Shown here piece by piece: positions 11,547-22,760 of a DNA stretch of 64,000 bases. Positions within the stretch are counted from its first letter, which is position 1. Each line of letters begins with the position of its first letter. This stretch comes from Petaurus breviceps papuanus (Eukaryota; Chordata; Mammalia; Diprotodontia; Petauridae). The DNA is taken from contig JAMXIF010000015.1 in NCBI GenBank assembly GCA_028583685.1, forward strand, positions 64,832,549 to 64,896,548, given 5' to 3'. The notes below the pieces were generated by a model. That model was not told the origin of the DNA and ran no database searches. It saw only the letters and a program-made list of their open reading frames with translations. Position numbers and translations under genes: made by a program.

Positions 11547-11943
11547 CCAGCATAGTCACACCTGTTGTTGCTTGGTTTCTGTGGTTGGAAATTTGCCTTC
11601 TGTGTTGGGCCTGGAGGCTTCACAACTGGTCTGCTGTGACACTGGCCTACTGACACAGAACCAAGGGGACTTTGTTGCTGATCTGTGCTGTGACTAAGAC
11701 CCTTCTGCTGACTTCTCAGACACTATCTGTGCTGAGCAGTGCTCCTCTTTTACACAAGTGAGAAAAACCTTTCTGGAAGTCCTAAGTTATCTTAAACTGG
11801 AAAATTATTTCACTCCAGCGTTTTTTGTAGGATCTGTTGCTTCAGACTCCATTTAGAGCCTTGATTTAGTGTTGTTTCTAAGGAAAACTGGGGTGAGCTT
11901 AGGCAACTTCCTTACTTCTCTCCACCATCTTGACTCTTCTGCT
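11547..11943 (-). mobile_element. Large LINE-1, 5'UTR end
   Basis: Resumes the minus-strand L1 after the LTR, starting with the CCAGC duplication. Its true 5' end is near 11943; on the minus strand it reads AGAGTCAAGATGGTGGAGAG, equivalent to the L1/HAL1 start. Together with the preceding pieces it spans about 5 kb of L1 without its insertions, so this copy was close to full length. Confidence 0.75.
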
Positions 11944-12062
11944 ACCACCACCACCACCACCACCCCAATTTACCTTAAATAGAGGTCAAGATGAAAAACT
12001 ATTAAAAGTGGAAATAATTCTATTATTTTAAGAAATGGTATATTTCAAGTTAAACTCTCCTT
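11944..12062. other. Short (ACC)n repeat and unclassified flank
   Basis: An (ACC)n run lies at about 11944-11965. The rest, up to the HAL1 target duplication at 12063, shows nothing I recognise. Confidence 0.7.
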
Positions 12063-12076
12063 GAAAGTGAAAGTTT

Positions 12077-14920
12077 GGGCAGAGCCAAGATGGCAGAGTA
12101 GAAGCACAAACTTGGCATGAGCTCCCTCTCCAATCATTTCCAATACATGTAAAAAATGACTCTAAAAGATTTTAGAGCTGCATAACCCACAAAGTCCCAG
12201 AGAGAAACAAATTTCCCACAGAAGGCAGCCCTGCAGGCCCACAGAAATGGGATATTCCACCTCACTGGGAGCCAATCATAGTCCTGCATGAGCCACGCGG
12301 TTCTGGCCCGAGTATAGTCCCAACCAGCACTGGCCATAGCAGACTTCAGGAGAATGAATCACCAGAGGATGTTGCAGTGTCCAGATTGCTCAACCCATAA
12401 ATGCCAAAAAGAAAGTAAAAATTCAGTGTGGAACTCTGTTGGAACAGAGGGACAGAAGAGGGTGGTCTGGCCCCTCCCCTGAGGCAAAAGGTGGTAGAGG
12501 CACAGTGGCAGCTACAGCTGCTTCCTTGTTTACAACGCACCTGGCCTGCAGATTGTAGGGGGATCAAATTACTATTCAGAGGGTAATCACTCTTGCTTTA
12601 GCCTACTTGGATTGGGATGACAGTCTTGGGGGGGGGTGATCCTGGGGTGTGTGACAGAGCTTGTGGGGGCTGCAAAGAGGGTGCTCTCTTAATAGTTCCA
12701 GCAGCTGCAAAAACCTCAGCAATTTGGGACAAAGCTTTCTCCATTCTGGAAGCAGAGTTCTACCATGGCAAAGAGCTCAAAAGTCAAATAATTGGCTGCC
12801 AATACGAGCAAGCAGAGGAAGCACAAACAGACCATAGAATCCTTTTTTTGGGTACAAAAAGGATCAAAGCATGGAATGGGAGGAAGACAACAAAGTCAGA
12901 TATTCTGCACAAAAATCTTCTAAGAAAAATATGAATTGATAACAGATCATGGAGGAGCTCAAAAAGGATTTTTAAAATCAAGTAAGAGAAGTGGATGAAA
13001 ACATGGGAAGAAAAATGAGAATCATGCAACAAAATCATGAAAAGCAAGTCAACAGCCTTCTAAAGGAGACCCAAAAAATACTGAAGAAAATAACACCTTA
13101 AAAAATAGAATAACTCAAATGGCAAAAGAGGCCCAAAAAGCCAATGATGAGAAGAATGCCTTTAAAAGCTGAATTTGCCAGATGGAAAAGGAATTTTAAA
13201 AAACTCACTGAGGAGAATGACTCCTTCAAAATCAGATTGGAGCAATGGAAAGCTAAAGACTATATGAGAAATCAAGATACTACAAAACAAATCCAAACAA
13301 ACAAAAAAATAGAAGGCAGTGCAAAATATATCATTGGAAAAACCACTGACCAGGAAAATAGATCCAGGGGAAGTCATTTAAAAATTATTGAACTACCTGA
13401 AAACCATGATCAAAAAAAGAGCCTAGACACCACTTTTCAAGAAATTACCAAGCAAAGTGGCCTGAAATTTTAGAACCAGAGGGCAAAATAAAAATTGAAA
13501 GAATTTACTGATAGCCTCTTGGAAAAAAGATCCCCAAAAGAAAACTCCTAGAAATATCATAGCCAAATTCCAGAGTTCCAAGGTCAAGGAGAAAATATTG
13601 CAATCAGTCAGGAAGAAACAATTTGAGTATTGTGGAAATACAATCAGGATAACACAAGAGCATCTTGTTAGGTAACACAAGGCTTCTACATTAAGAGAAT
13701 GAAGGGCTTGGAATGTGATATTCCAGAGGTCAACAGAGCTAAAAACCAAGAATCACCTAGCCAGCAAAACTGAGTATAATGTTCAGGGGAAAATATAGTC
13801 ATGCAATGAAATAGAGGATTTTTGAGCATTCTTGATGAAAAAATGAGAGCTGAACAGAAAATTTGACTTGCAACAAGAAACAAGAGAAGCATGAAAAGGT
13901 AAACAGGAGAAAGAAATCATAAGGAACTTATTAAAGTTGAACTACTGACATTCCTACATGGAAAAATGATCATTGTAACTCATAAGACTTTTCTTAGTAT
14001 GAGGATAGTTGAAGGGAATACATATGAATATGTATATGTTATGTATATGTATATATGGAAGGGTATATGTGTATATAGGTATATGTGTGTAGGTATATGA
14101 ATGTACATATATGCATAGACAGAGGGCACAGGATGAGTTGAATATGAAGGAATGATATCTAAAAATAAAATTAAGAGGTGAGAGAGGAATATATTGCTAA
14201 TAGGAGAAATGGAGAGATAGATTAGGGTAAATCATCTCATATGAAAGAGGCAAGAGAAACTGTTATAATGAAGGGGAAGAGCAGAAAGATGAAAGGGAAT
14301 GGGACAGCCTTACTCTCATTGAATTTGGCTTAAGGAAGGAATAACATACACAATTTGGTATCTTACCTTACAGGAAAATTGGGACAAAGGGGATAAGAGG
14401 TGGGTTGATAGAAGGGAGGGCAGATTGAGGGGGAGGGTAATTAGAAGCAAACACTTTTGAAAAGGGATAGGGTCAAAGGAGAAAATAGAATAACTGGGGG
14501 GGGGGGCAGGATAGGATGAAGGGAAATGTAGTTAGTCTTTTACAATATAACTAGCATGGAAATGTTTTGCATAACTACACATGTACAACTTATATTTAAT
14601 TGCTTATCTTCCCAGTGGGGGTGGGTGAGGAGAAAAGAGGGGAAAAATCTGGAACTTAAAATTTAAAAAAAAATTGTTTTACAAGCAACTGGGAAATAAG
14701 ATATATAGGCACTTGCATGTAGAATTCCATCTTGCCCTAATAGAAAAATAGGGGAGGGATTGGCGAGGATATAAGAAAGAACAGATTGGGGAAAAGGGGT
14801 ATTCAGTAGGCTTGCTATTTTGGGGTAAGGCTAGGAGATAGATGGGGAGAAAAAATTGTAGCTCAAAATCTGGTGGAAACGAATGTTGAGAACTAAAAAT
14901 AAATAAATAAATTGGGGGAA
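12077..14920 (+). mobile_element. Full-length HAL1-type half LINE-1
   Basis: Starts GGGCAGAGCCAAGATGG right after a 14-bp target copy (GAAAGTGAAAGTTT, 12063-12076), the same start as the HAL1 at 39215. The 5'UTR runs to about 12770. ORF1 covers about 12770-13900 and includes a frame at 13144-13473 with LEQWKAKDYMRNQDTTKQIQ and a C-terminal-domain start LKIIELPENHDQ. The 3' region has a GTATAT microsatellite (14025-14115) and a purine-rich end, finishing at an AAATAAATAAATAAATT tail. No ORF2 is present, as expected for HAL1; mobilisation would depend on an L1. ORF1 is interrupted by several breaks. The matching second target copy lies 1.4 kb downstream at 16308. Confidence 0.85.
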
Positions 14921-15439
14921 AAGACAAGCAAACAAAAAATAGAGGAAGAACCCAAATCCTTGAAGCCTAAAGAAGTGGCATTGCTATCCGTGGTCCAAAG
15001 TTTGTAAGCTAAGTAATTATGTATGAAATACAAAGCATATAGAAAGGGTAGGAATAGACTGTGGGGAAGATCACTAAGAAATGGAGATCTCAGGAATGAT
15101 GTCATATCAGAGTCAAGCACATGAACTGTACCTTGAAGAAAACTAGAGATTCTAAGAGGTGGAGGTAAGGAAGGAAAGGACTCTAGGTGTGTATAACAGT
15201 TGATGTAAAGACTAAGACATGGAGGTGTCTGACATGCAGCATATGACAAGTAGCTATCCAGCACAAAATGGAAGATTTCCAATAAAAGGGAATCAGATCC
15301 CCCTTATTTCTTGGAGTGTCCACTCCTCTTTTTGGTAGCCTTAATTATTATGAAGAATTCCCTCACATCAAACCTAAATTTGTTTCTTTGCATCTTCCAT
15401 GCACTTGTCTTACTTTTCCTCTCTCTTTCTGTATTCTTT

Positions 15440-15592
15440 GCTTAATTTTTTTTGGAGGGGGAAAGGTGGGGCAATCAGGGTTGGGGGACTTGGCGAGGGT
15501 CACACAGCTCGTTGAGTATCAAAGTGTGGATTTGAACTCAGCTCCAGGGCCAGTACTCTATTCACTGCACCCTCTGCTTAGCTCTTTCTATT
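15440..15592 (-). mobile_element. CORE-SINE (MAR1-related), minus strand
   Basis: Antisense of the CORE-SINE pattern: GGGTCACACAGCTCGTTGAG, then TTTGAACTCAGCTCCAGGGC and the head complement TCTATTCACTGCACC. A T-run marks the tail at about 15445. It lies within the transduced segment. Confidence 0.85.
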
Positions 15593-15649
15593 TCTCTTTG
15601 GTTTATTCATCAAGTTTATTTTTTTAGATTGTTTTTCACAGGTAAATAA

Positions 15650-16300
15650 TATAATTGGGCAAATATTGCTACAGCTAAATGCCTTGATTTTTGTTTCATT
15701 AAGTAGTTTGGGATCATGGAAGGCATCACATGATTTCCCATAAGCCACCTACCATGATCTTCCCTTCATTTCTGAGTTCAGATCAATACCCAGGTGCAGC
15801 TCACCCTATCTAATATGTACGTACTGATGAATGAACATTTGTCAAAATGTTTATCCATCTGCATGTCACTGTTTCATTTTGTGTATTAATCACATACTTT
15901 GTTTTTCTGGCATGGATGCTGAAGCCAATCTCCTGTACTTTTCTATAGATTACTTTAGATGCTTTGTATTGTGCTGCAGCTGAGTATAATTAGTACAATA
16001 TTTTCTGCTAATTGGAATATTTGGGTAAACTCATCATCAACAGAAAATTATTTTATTTGTATTCTGTTTGGCTCATCTTTTATGACATCAGAAAATACCT
16101 TAGGTGAGAAAATGCCTCTCTCTTTTGCATCTAATTTGAAATTGATATGCAGGAAATATCTGAACAACTTTATTTCCACTTACAACTGTTGTAGAGGCTT
16201 GTATATATTTAATGTATCCATGGAAGACACCCAGTTTTAAGAAAATCTTCAAGACTGTCTATCAAATCAAATGTTTTTATTAAATCAATAAACAGTGTGG
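15650..16300 (-). mobile_element. RTE-like LINE fragment (reverse transcriptase)
   Basis: On the minus strand, from about 16297, it translates TLFIDLIKTFDLIDSLEDF, which fits RT block A of RTE/BovB-type LINEs (family pattern FIDLTKAFD). The sequence further along is decayed. Its antisense supplies the AATAAA apparently used as the polyadenylation signal of the HAL1 transduction. Confidence 0.6.
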
Positions 16301-16321
16301 GAAAAAAGAAAGTGAAAGTTT

Positions 16322-16948
16322 TTAGCTATATGTACAAAAATATTTATAGCAATTCTTTTTCTGGGGGTAAAAAATTAGAACTTGATGAGATACCCATCAA
16401 TTAGTGAATGACTAAACAAGTTGTAGTATATGATTATGATTGAATACTATTGTACCATAAGAAATGATGAGCAGTATGCTTTCAGAAAACCTGGAAAGAC
16501 TTCCTTAGGCTGATGCAAAGGAGAAATGTAACATGTACAAAGTAGCGGCAATATTGTAAGATATTTTCTTACAATTCAGCTGTGAATGACAGCTATTCTC
16601 AGCAATACAATGATCCAAGACAACTCTGAACGACTTATGATGAAAAATTTATACATCCCCAGAAAAAAGAACTGATGGTATCTGAATAAGGATTGAAGCA
16701 TTCTCTTTTTACTTCGTTTATTTTTCTTGAGTTTTTTTTTCCTTGTCTATATTTTCCTTCAGAATATAACTACTATGGATATGTTTTGCATGACTACACA
16801 TATATAACCTAGATCAAATTGTTTGCCTTCTCGTTGATGGGGTTTGGGAAGTGAGGAAGGGAGAGAATTTGGATTTCAATATTTTAAAAAGGAATGTTGA
16901 AAATGTTTTAACATGTAACAGGGAAAAAAGAAAATGCTAAATAAAAAA
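16322..16948 (+). mobile_element. LINE-1 3' end, 5'-truncated
   Basis: Reads as the terminal L1 region: ACAAAAATATTTATAGCA near 16333, AGAAATGATGAGCAGTATGC, CAATGATCCAAGACAA and a final A-rich tail. The flanks AAGTGAAAGTTT (16310-16321) and AAGTCAAGGTTT (16949-16960) match at 10 of 12 bases, fitting an older, diverged target duplication. Confidence 0.85.
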
Positions 16949-16960
16949 AAGTCAAGGTTT

Positions 16961-17712
16961 ACTATTGAGATAAGCCAAAGTGTCCAATTGAAGTCAAGTA
17001 AAAATGCAAAAATAAAAACAGCCCTATTCTTTTCTCCCTCACTCCTCAAGAAAATGTATTCCAAGAGCCATTGCAGAATAAATTTTTATGGTTGATTTGT
17101 CACAAGCCTTCAGAATTAGGAGTTTGCAAAGGAAATGCTGACATAGTCTTAACTCTGTGTTATTCCATTTAGTGACACTAATTAGATGAGAATGTAAAAG
17201 ATATTAATGAAATTGAAGTGAAAAGGCCTGCAAATTGGTAAAGCAAATAAAGACTTTTTGTGACTGTTGTGGAGATAAACAGTTGCTCTGTTAATTGAAA
17301 GACACACTCATGTATAACTGACACTGTCTCAATGCCAGCAAGTGAAATGTAACTTTGTTATCCTTCTGAGTGGAATTTAAAAATCATAAACTTCAGTATT
17401 TTAGGTCCTAGAAAGACCTACTACTTTGGAATAGAATTCAGAGATGAAATTTGTTTTCATTTTAACTTTTCTTTATAGAAGACAAACTGTAAGTACACTA
17501 GGGAACACTAAACTTCTTAAATGAGAACCTAGTGAGTCACTCTTCAATGGAACAAAAATAGAATTTAAGTTGGCAAACAGAATCTGAGAGAAAATGAGTT
17601 CAAAAGTACATAGAATATTTTCAAAACTCTTTTTAAAAATGGATTGGCAAATGAAGAAAAGTGATAGAAAATAAAATAGGAATCTCTTTACAAAAATGAT
17701 TGCATTTTTGCT
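16961..17712. other. No recognised feature
   Basis: A/T-rich sequence with no open frame of interest and no repeat I recognise. Confidence 0.6.
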
Positions 17713-17880
17713 CAGTTACAGGGCATATAATCACAAAATGTCAAACAGTAGAAGTAGAGAGCACCCTAAAGATTATTGAGTATTATTTCTTACTGAAGAA
17801 GCTGAGGCCCAGGAAAATAAAGTGACTTCAATCATGTTTTCATTTCAAGTATGAAAAGAGCCTTATTCTAGCTTTGATTT
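17713..17880 (+). mobile_element. MIR3-like SINE fragment
   Basis: Follows the pattern GCACCCTAAAGATTATTGAG, GAAGCTGAGGCCCAGG, then a decayed core segment. It is an old, diverged copy. Confidence 0.65.
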
Positions 17881-18094
17881 GTTTTTCACTTTTGAATCAA
17901 TATTAAGGCCCCTTGAGAAGTATTATTATTGAAGAAAAACATTCAGCAGGAATTTTTTAAAGACAATTTCTCTTCACCCTTGTTGAACAGTAATTACCCA
18001 TCCCAAGTAAAACACATGCAGAATGTTATAGAGTGGAACTTGCAAACTTTATATCCAATGATTTTTAAACAAAAGAAAGCTGTTAGGTAGGTAA

Positions 18095-18635
18095 TCCATT
18101 CATTATTTTAAAATATTCAATTAAGCACTTAGTTTATGAAAAATACTATGGTAGGGCCTGTGGATTCATATAAGACATAGTCTCTTATCAGAAGTAATAA
18201 TATTGTGGGAATAAAATGTGTGTGTATGAAAGTTATAAAAAAGTTAATGAGGTCATATAAGATCTTAAGGATCTTAGGATACCTAGTTGTAAGGCACATT
18301 AAAAATCATTCTTGCCATGCTTCAACCTGCTTATATTGCTTTCACAATAAGAATATAACCTTCTTGAGCATTGACACCACTTTATTTTTTTCTCTCCAGT
18401 GTTTAGCAGAGGACCTTGCACACAGTAGGAGCTTACATTTTGTGTGGGAGATAACGCCCACACATAGAAAAGTAAAAACAAGATCTGAGATAATCAATGA
18501 CAAGTTAGAAGAAGCCTAATAGATCATTAAGGTCTCTTCCCTCATTTTACACATGCAGAAACTGAGTCTCAAAAGAGTTAAATAATTTGTGTAAAGTCTG
18601 CTACTTAGGTAGCAGGGTCAGGATTTTTTTCCTTA
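18095..18635 (+). mobile_element. Cluster of old MIR/THER1-type fragments
   Basis: 18095-18200 resembles the 'aagcacttactatgtgccagg' type start. 18335-18440 resembles the tail (TTGCACACAGTAGGAGCTTA). 18490-18635 is a MIR3-like piece (CTCATTTTACACATGCAGAA). All are short and diverged. Confidence 0.55.
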
Positions 18636-18739
18636 TTCCATTTATTTTGCCCTGTAATTCAAAATTCAGTGTGGTTTTCTTGGTTGTTTTCATCTAGTTT
18701 TCTGCTTTGCTTTATTTGTTTTTGCTTGATCAGAAAAAA

Positions 18740-19100
18740 AGGAAGTCATCTGTTCTGGTAAGATTCATAAAAACTTCTTGGAGACAGTAGAATTTTAGCA
18801 GAGTCTTCAAGGATGAATTAAGGGTCAACAAATGGAGATGGGGAGAGGAAATACATTCTAGGAATGTCTTCAAATCTGGGGTGGAAATGTACAGAATGTG
18901 GTCTGGGAACAGAAAGTAATCTGGCCTAGGTAGAACAGAATAAATGACAGACAGGAGTTGGATAAGGCAGGGCAACAAACTGTAGCTAGATTGTGTAAAT
19001 CTTATAATGTCAAACTAAAGGGTTGAATCTTTATTTGGTAGGTATAACAGAGACAATGAATTTGTTTTTGAGCAGTCAAGTGGTAGGATAATTTCTGAGT
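18740..19100 (+). repeat. Long old marsupial repeat, fragment A
   Basis: Carries the ordered landmarks of a long non-coding repeat seen several times here: a 'cattctagg' segment, 'acagaaagtaatctggcc', 'gtgtaaatcttataatgtcaaac' and 'gagcagtcaagtggtaggat'. No ORF. Family name not known to me. Confidence 0.5.
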
Positions 19101-19424
19101 TTTATGAATTTAAAGCAAAAATTCTTGACTTTTACTGCTCTATAATAGGCTTCCAACAGCTCAATAGTAGTAAGGGTACAAGAATGTTCCCTATTTCCTT
19201 GACCTGATATCTTAAAAGGAATTAATCCCTTTAAAATTTATGACCTCAGATATGGGAACAATTATCAGATTATGGAGAAATGAATCATCCAATTTATGAA
19301 TTACAGGATTTAGAGACAAATGAAGAATTGATTTTCTGTGATGGTCATAAAGAAAGAAGAGGTATTCTCATTGCAAAGATTCTTTCTTCTTCATAACATT
19401 ATAGCTCTTGAACTATATTCTTCA
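19101..19424. other. No recognised feature
   Basis: Unclassified sequence without a repeat or coding signal I can support. Confidence 0.55.
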
Positions 19425-19640
19425 TGGCTCATAGAACCACAGATTTAGACCAGTAAAGGACCTTAAAAGACATCAAACCCAAATCTCACATTTTACATAT
19501 AGTTAAATTAAGACCAAAAAAAGGTAATAAGAGTTGCCCAGAATNNNNNNNNNNTATAGTTAAATTAAGACCAAAAAAAGGTAATAAGAGTTGCCCAGAA
19601 TCACACAGCTAGAAAGTACCTAAAGCAAGATTCTAACTCA
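19425..19640 (+). mobile_element. MIR3-like SINE split by an assembly gap
   Basis: Reads ACCACAGATTTAGACCAG, then CTCACATTTTACATATAG, then GTTGCCCAGAATCACACAGC. The copy is interrupted by ten Ns at 19545-19554, and the 47 bases before the gap are repeated exactly after it. Confidence 0.75.
19545..19554. other. Assembly gap (10 N)
   Basis: Ten unknown bases joined between two identical 47-bp segments (19498-19544 and 19555-19601). Confidence 0.99.
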
Positions 19641-20165
19641 TGTCATACGACCATAGATTTAGAAATGGAAGAAAGCTTGAAAGGTATATAGTCCAACCCC
19701 CTCAATTTTCATACAAGAAAAACAAAAATCAAAGATGTAAAATGACTCACTTAAGGATACTCTGGGGTGGCCAGGTAGCACAGCGATTAAGAGCACCAGC
19801 TCCAGTGTCAGGATGACCTGGAGATCTAATCCTGGGCTCAGACACTTAGCACCCACCCAGAAACACCTGGCCGTGTAACTTTGAGCAAGTTACTTAACCC
19901 CAATTGCTTAGAGGTGGCCAGGTGGCTCAGCGAGTAAGAACACCAGCTCCAGTGTCGGGATGACCTGGATCTAATCCTGGGCTCAGATACTCAGCACCAC
20001 ACCCAGAAATAACTGGCCGTGTAACCTTGAGCGAGTTACTTAACCCCGATTGCTAAAAAAAACAAACAAACAAACAAAAAAAAAAAAACAATACTCAGCT
20101 AGTCTGTGTAAGAGGAAGACCTTCTGGATTCCAAGTTGAGTATTCTATCCACTATGTCACATTGT
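19641..20165 (+). mobile_element. Second MIR3-like SINE, interrupted by a dimeric SINE
   Basis: The old SINE runs from GACCATAGATTTAGAAATGG to about 19762 and resumes at 20091 with CTCAGCTAGTCTGTGTAAGA. The younger insertion between them is annotated separately. Confidence 0.65.
19763..20090 (+). mobile_element. Dimeric tRNA-derived SINE (WSINE1/WALLSI-like)
   Basis: Two head-to-tail monomers lie between a single pair of direct repeats ATACTC (19757-19762 and 20091-20096), so they inserted as one unit. Arm 1 has AGGTAGCACAGC, TTAGCACCCACCCAG and ends CCCCAATTGCTTA. Arm 2, from about 19910, has AGGTGGCTCAGCGAG, CTCAGCACCACACCC and ends CCCCGATTGCT, then an (AAAC)n tail. Each arm keeps box A-like and box B-like segments of a tRNA-type pol III promoter. 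The same arm-specific differences occur in the copy at 30873-31185. Confidence 0.88.
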
Positions 20166-21149
20166 ATCTCCAAAGGTAGACTCTCCTAGTTATAATAAGG
20201 CATTCTAGTGGAAAAGGTAAAATTACTGTGGTAGAAAATTGGTCTGAGTAAATACATAGGACCTTGAGATATGAGGTCTTCTGATGGAACTTCAGTATGC
20301 TACCTTATAGTGAGGAGCCAGACACATTACTTCCCTATAGTTCTTTTGGGGTGGGGGAGGAAACTCAGGAAATTACTGCTAAGAAGGATCTTGCCAGGGC
20401 CGGCAGCAGGACAAAGAAAAACTAGAGAAAGATCATCTGAAAGGTATGAACTCTAACCCTTCTATTTAATCTTCTACATTTCCTCAGGGTCATCTTCCGT
20501 ATAAGACATTCACTATTCAGTAAGTGATGTTTGAGAAGAGACATTCCATCCCAGATAGATGACTGGAATTTTGCTCTCTATACTAAACATATTTTTCTAT
20601 TTATATCTCTATCTCCACCATTGTCAGGTTATTTAAAAACAGGATTGTATCTTATCAATTTTTCTTTAGTTCCCAGCAAGGGAAAAATATCAGGTCATTA
20701 CTTTTGCTTTCTCTCAGGAAAATGTATGGCCTACCTGTTATATTCTCTTGTTAAAAATCTAGAATTCTCATTTAATAGTAAGCCTCTCCTTCCTTATTCT
20801 TCCTCATAGCTGCTAATATGGCTAATTCTATTTTTTTCAATCTCAAGCATGTTTTCTTATTTTCAACTCATTTTATGTGTTAGCTTTTTCAAGAATTTTT
20901 TTTATTGTTAAATTTGTATAGTTATAAGTTTTGTTTATGAAATTATATAAAGGTACATTAACATCTATATTTTGAAGAGAGGAGATTACAGTCATAGAGA
21001 ATTAGCCAGAACCTTTCTTTTAACATCTAATACATAAATATTTCTTGTTTCTTCTGAATTAAATATTAAAAATGAATCAGATTAATCAAATAATTATACA
21101 TAAATACAAACAGGGAAATTCTTAATTGATGTAAAATTTGAATACTTTT
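20166..21149. other. No recognised feature
   Basis: A/T-rich sequence. Short open frames at 20271-20456 and 20531-20809 resemble no protein family I know and look like chance. Confidence 0.55.
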
Positions 21150-21345
21150 GTTGAGAATTTTGATCCATTCATTAAAGGGTATAAACAGTTTAGTAAGTTT
21201 TCTTGAATAATTCCAAACTGGTTTCCAGACTGGTTAAATCAGCCTACCTGTCTTTCATCATCCCACTCAGGCATTAATTTATCCATCTTTGCTAATTTGA
21301 TGGGTATGAGATATTACCTCACAGTTGTTGAAACTTTCACCACTC
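21150..21345 (-). mobile_element. LINE-1 3' region fragment
   Basis: Antisense of the L1 3' part: ATTCCAAACTGGTTTCCAGA, then TTTGATGGGTATGAGATATT and CTCACAGTTGTTG, matching the order at 2700-2860 and 52700-52850. Confidence 0.65.
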
Positions 21346-21359
21346 CAGTTTATAATGAT

Positions 21360-22760
21360 TTAGATTTACATTAATGAGCACTTATTATACATTTACTATG
21401 TACCAAATAATATGCTAAGTGTTGGTGATACAAAGAAAAGAGAAAATTTTTTCTTAAGTCTCCGATTTCGAGGATTATAATTTTGGGTGGGGGTTAGAGA
21501 ACACTACATAGAGATATATATACAAATGGAAGTTTGAATTTGAAAGGAAATGGAGTTAACATCCTGGACTAGTAAGGAAAGGGCTCCTATAACATATAAG
21601 ATTTAAGCTGTGTCTTTAAGAAAGTCAAGGCTCTTAAGAGGCAGAACTAGGGAAGCAGATAATTCTAGGCATAGGGGGTAAGTGCAAAGGCAAAAAGAAA
21701 GGAGATAGTGTCTTGTTCAAGGAAGTCCATGAAGGTTAGTTTAACTAGAAGAGCTTTATCTACTAAAAAGAAGACTTTATATATGACCCTGAAAGTAATG
21801 GAGAATCACTGGTGTTCACTAAACAGGGGGATTGCCACAGTTAAACTAATACTTTAAACAGTACCTTGGCATCTGAGTTGAAAATGGATTGGAATGGGGA
21901 GAAATTTGCCTTGGGGATATAAACCCAAAGCTCATGCTATAATACAGGCAAGCAGAGAAAAGTGCTTTAACTATGGTTGTGGCCCTATGAGCAGAGAAAG
22001 GTACAAACATATGTTTTGCACAGAGAAATGACAAAATTTGGCAAAGTATTGGAACTGTAATAATGGGGAATTTAGCATAACAAGGTTTAATCCTGGATGA
22101 CTGGAAGAATCAGTGACCTCAATAGTAATGGAGAAGTTTAGAGGGGGAGTTTTTGGAGAAAATTTTTGGAGAAAAGATAAGGAATTCTATTTTAGTCATA
22201 TTGAATTTGAGATAACTGTGGGACATGCAGATGTCTGAAGAACAGTGAAGTGTGAGTGGAACAGAGGAAAGAGATTAAGGTTAAATATAAAGATGTTGGA
22301 ATCATCTGTAAAGAGTTGGTATTCAAACCCATGGAAACTGAGGAAACCATCAAATTAGATGATATGAAATGAATAGAAAAGGGGCCTCGGAAAGTCTTTT
22401 GAGAGAGATAGTCAGATTTACAGGACATAATGAGAATGGAGACGCAGAAAAAAGAGACTGAGGAGTCATCAGAGCATAGGAAGATAAATGAAAAAGAGCA
22501 GAGTCAATAAAATCTAGAGATAATAGCAATTGACAATGTCAAAGCTTTGAGAAAAATTCTTATATTTGACAAGAGAGCATTTGTAACTTGAAGAGGGTGG
22601 TTTTCGTTGAACAAATGAGGCAAATAAAATGATGTTTTCAGTAGGAACGTAGTTAAGAAAAGAAGATGAAAGAAGATGTGAAGATGTGAAAGAAAGAGTT
22701 CTGAGATGAAGGGAACTGTGTTAATTATGGAGCAGGCATTCCAGAAAGCATAGTGGAAAT
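21360..22760 (+). repeat. Long old marsupial repeat, fragment B (longest copy)
   Basis: Starts with a MIR-like 'cttattatacatttactatg', then runs through the ordered landmarks of the family: GTGTCTTGTTCAAGGAAG, TATGACCCTGAAAGTAATGG, ATTGGAATGGGGAGAAA, CATATTGAATTTGAGATAAC and GGTATTCAAACCCATGG. The frames on both strands are short and broken; it looks like a non-coding or long-dead element. Confidence 0.55.

Larger units (their letters stand above)
14921..16307 (+). mobile_element. Probable 3'-transduced segment carried by the HAL1
   Basis: The segment between the HAL1 tail and the second target copy ends with ATTAAA (16279), AATAAA (16287-16292), nine bases, then six As, followed at once by GAAAGTGAAAGTTT (16308-16321), identical to 12063-12076. 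That is the layout of a read-through transcript polyadenylated downstream and reinserted as one unit. Its contents are older repeats: a piece like the long old repeat (about 15130-15260), a CORE-SINE on minus and an RTE-like LINE on minus. Confidence 0.65.
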
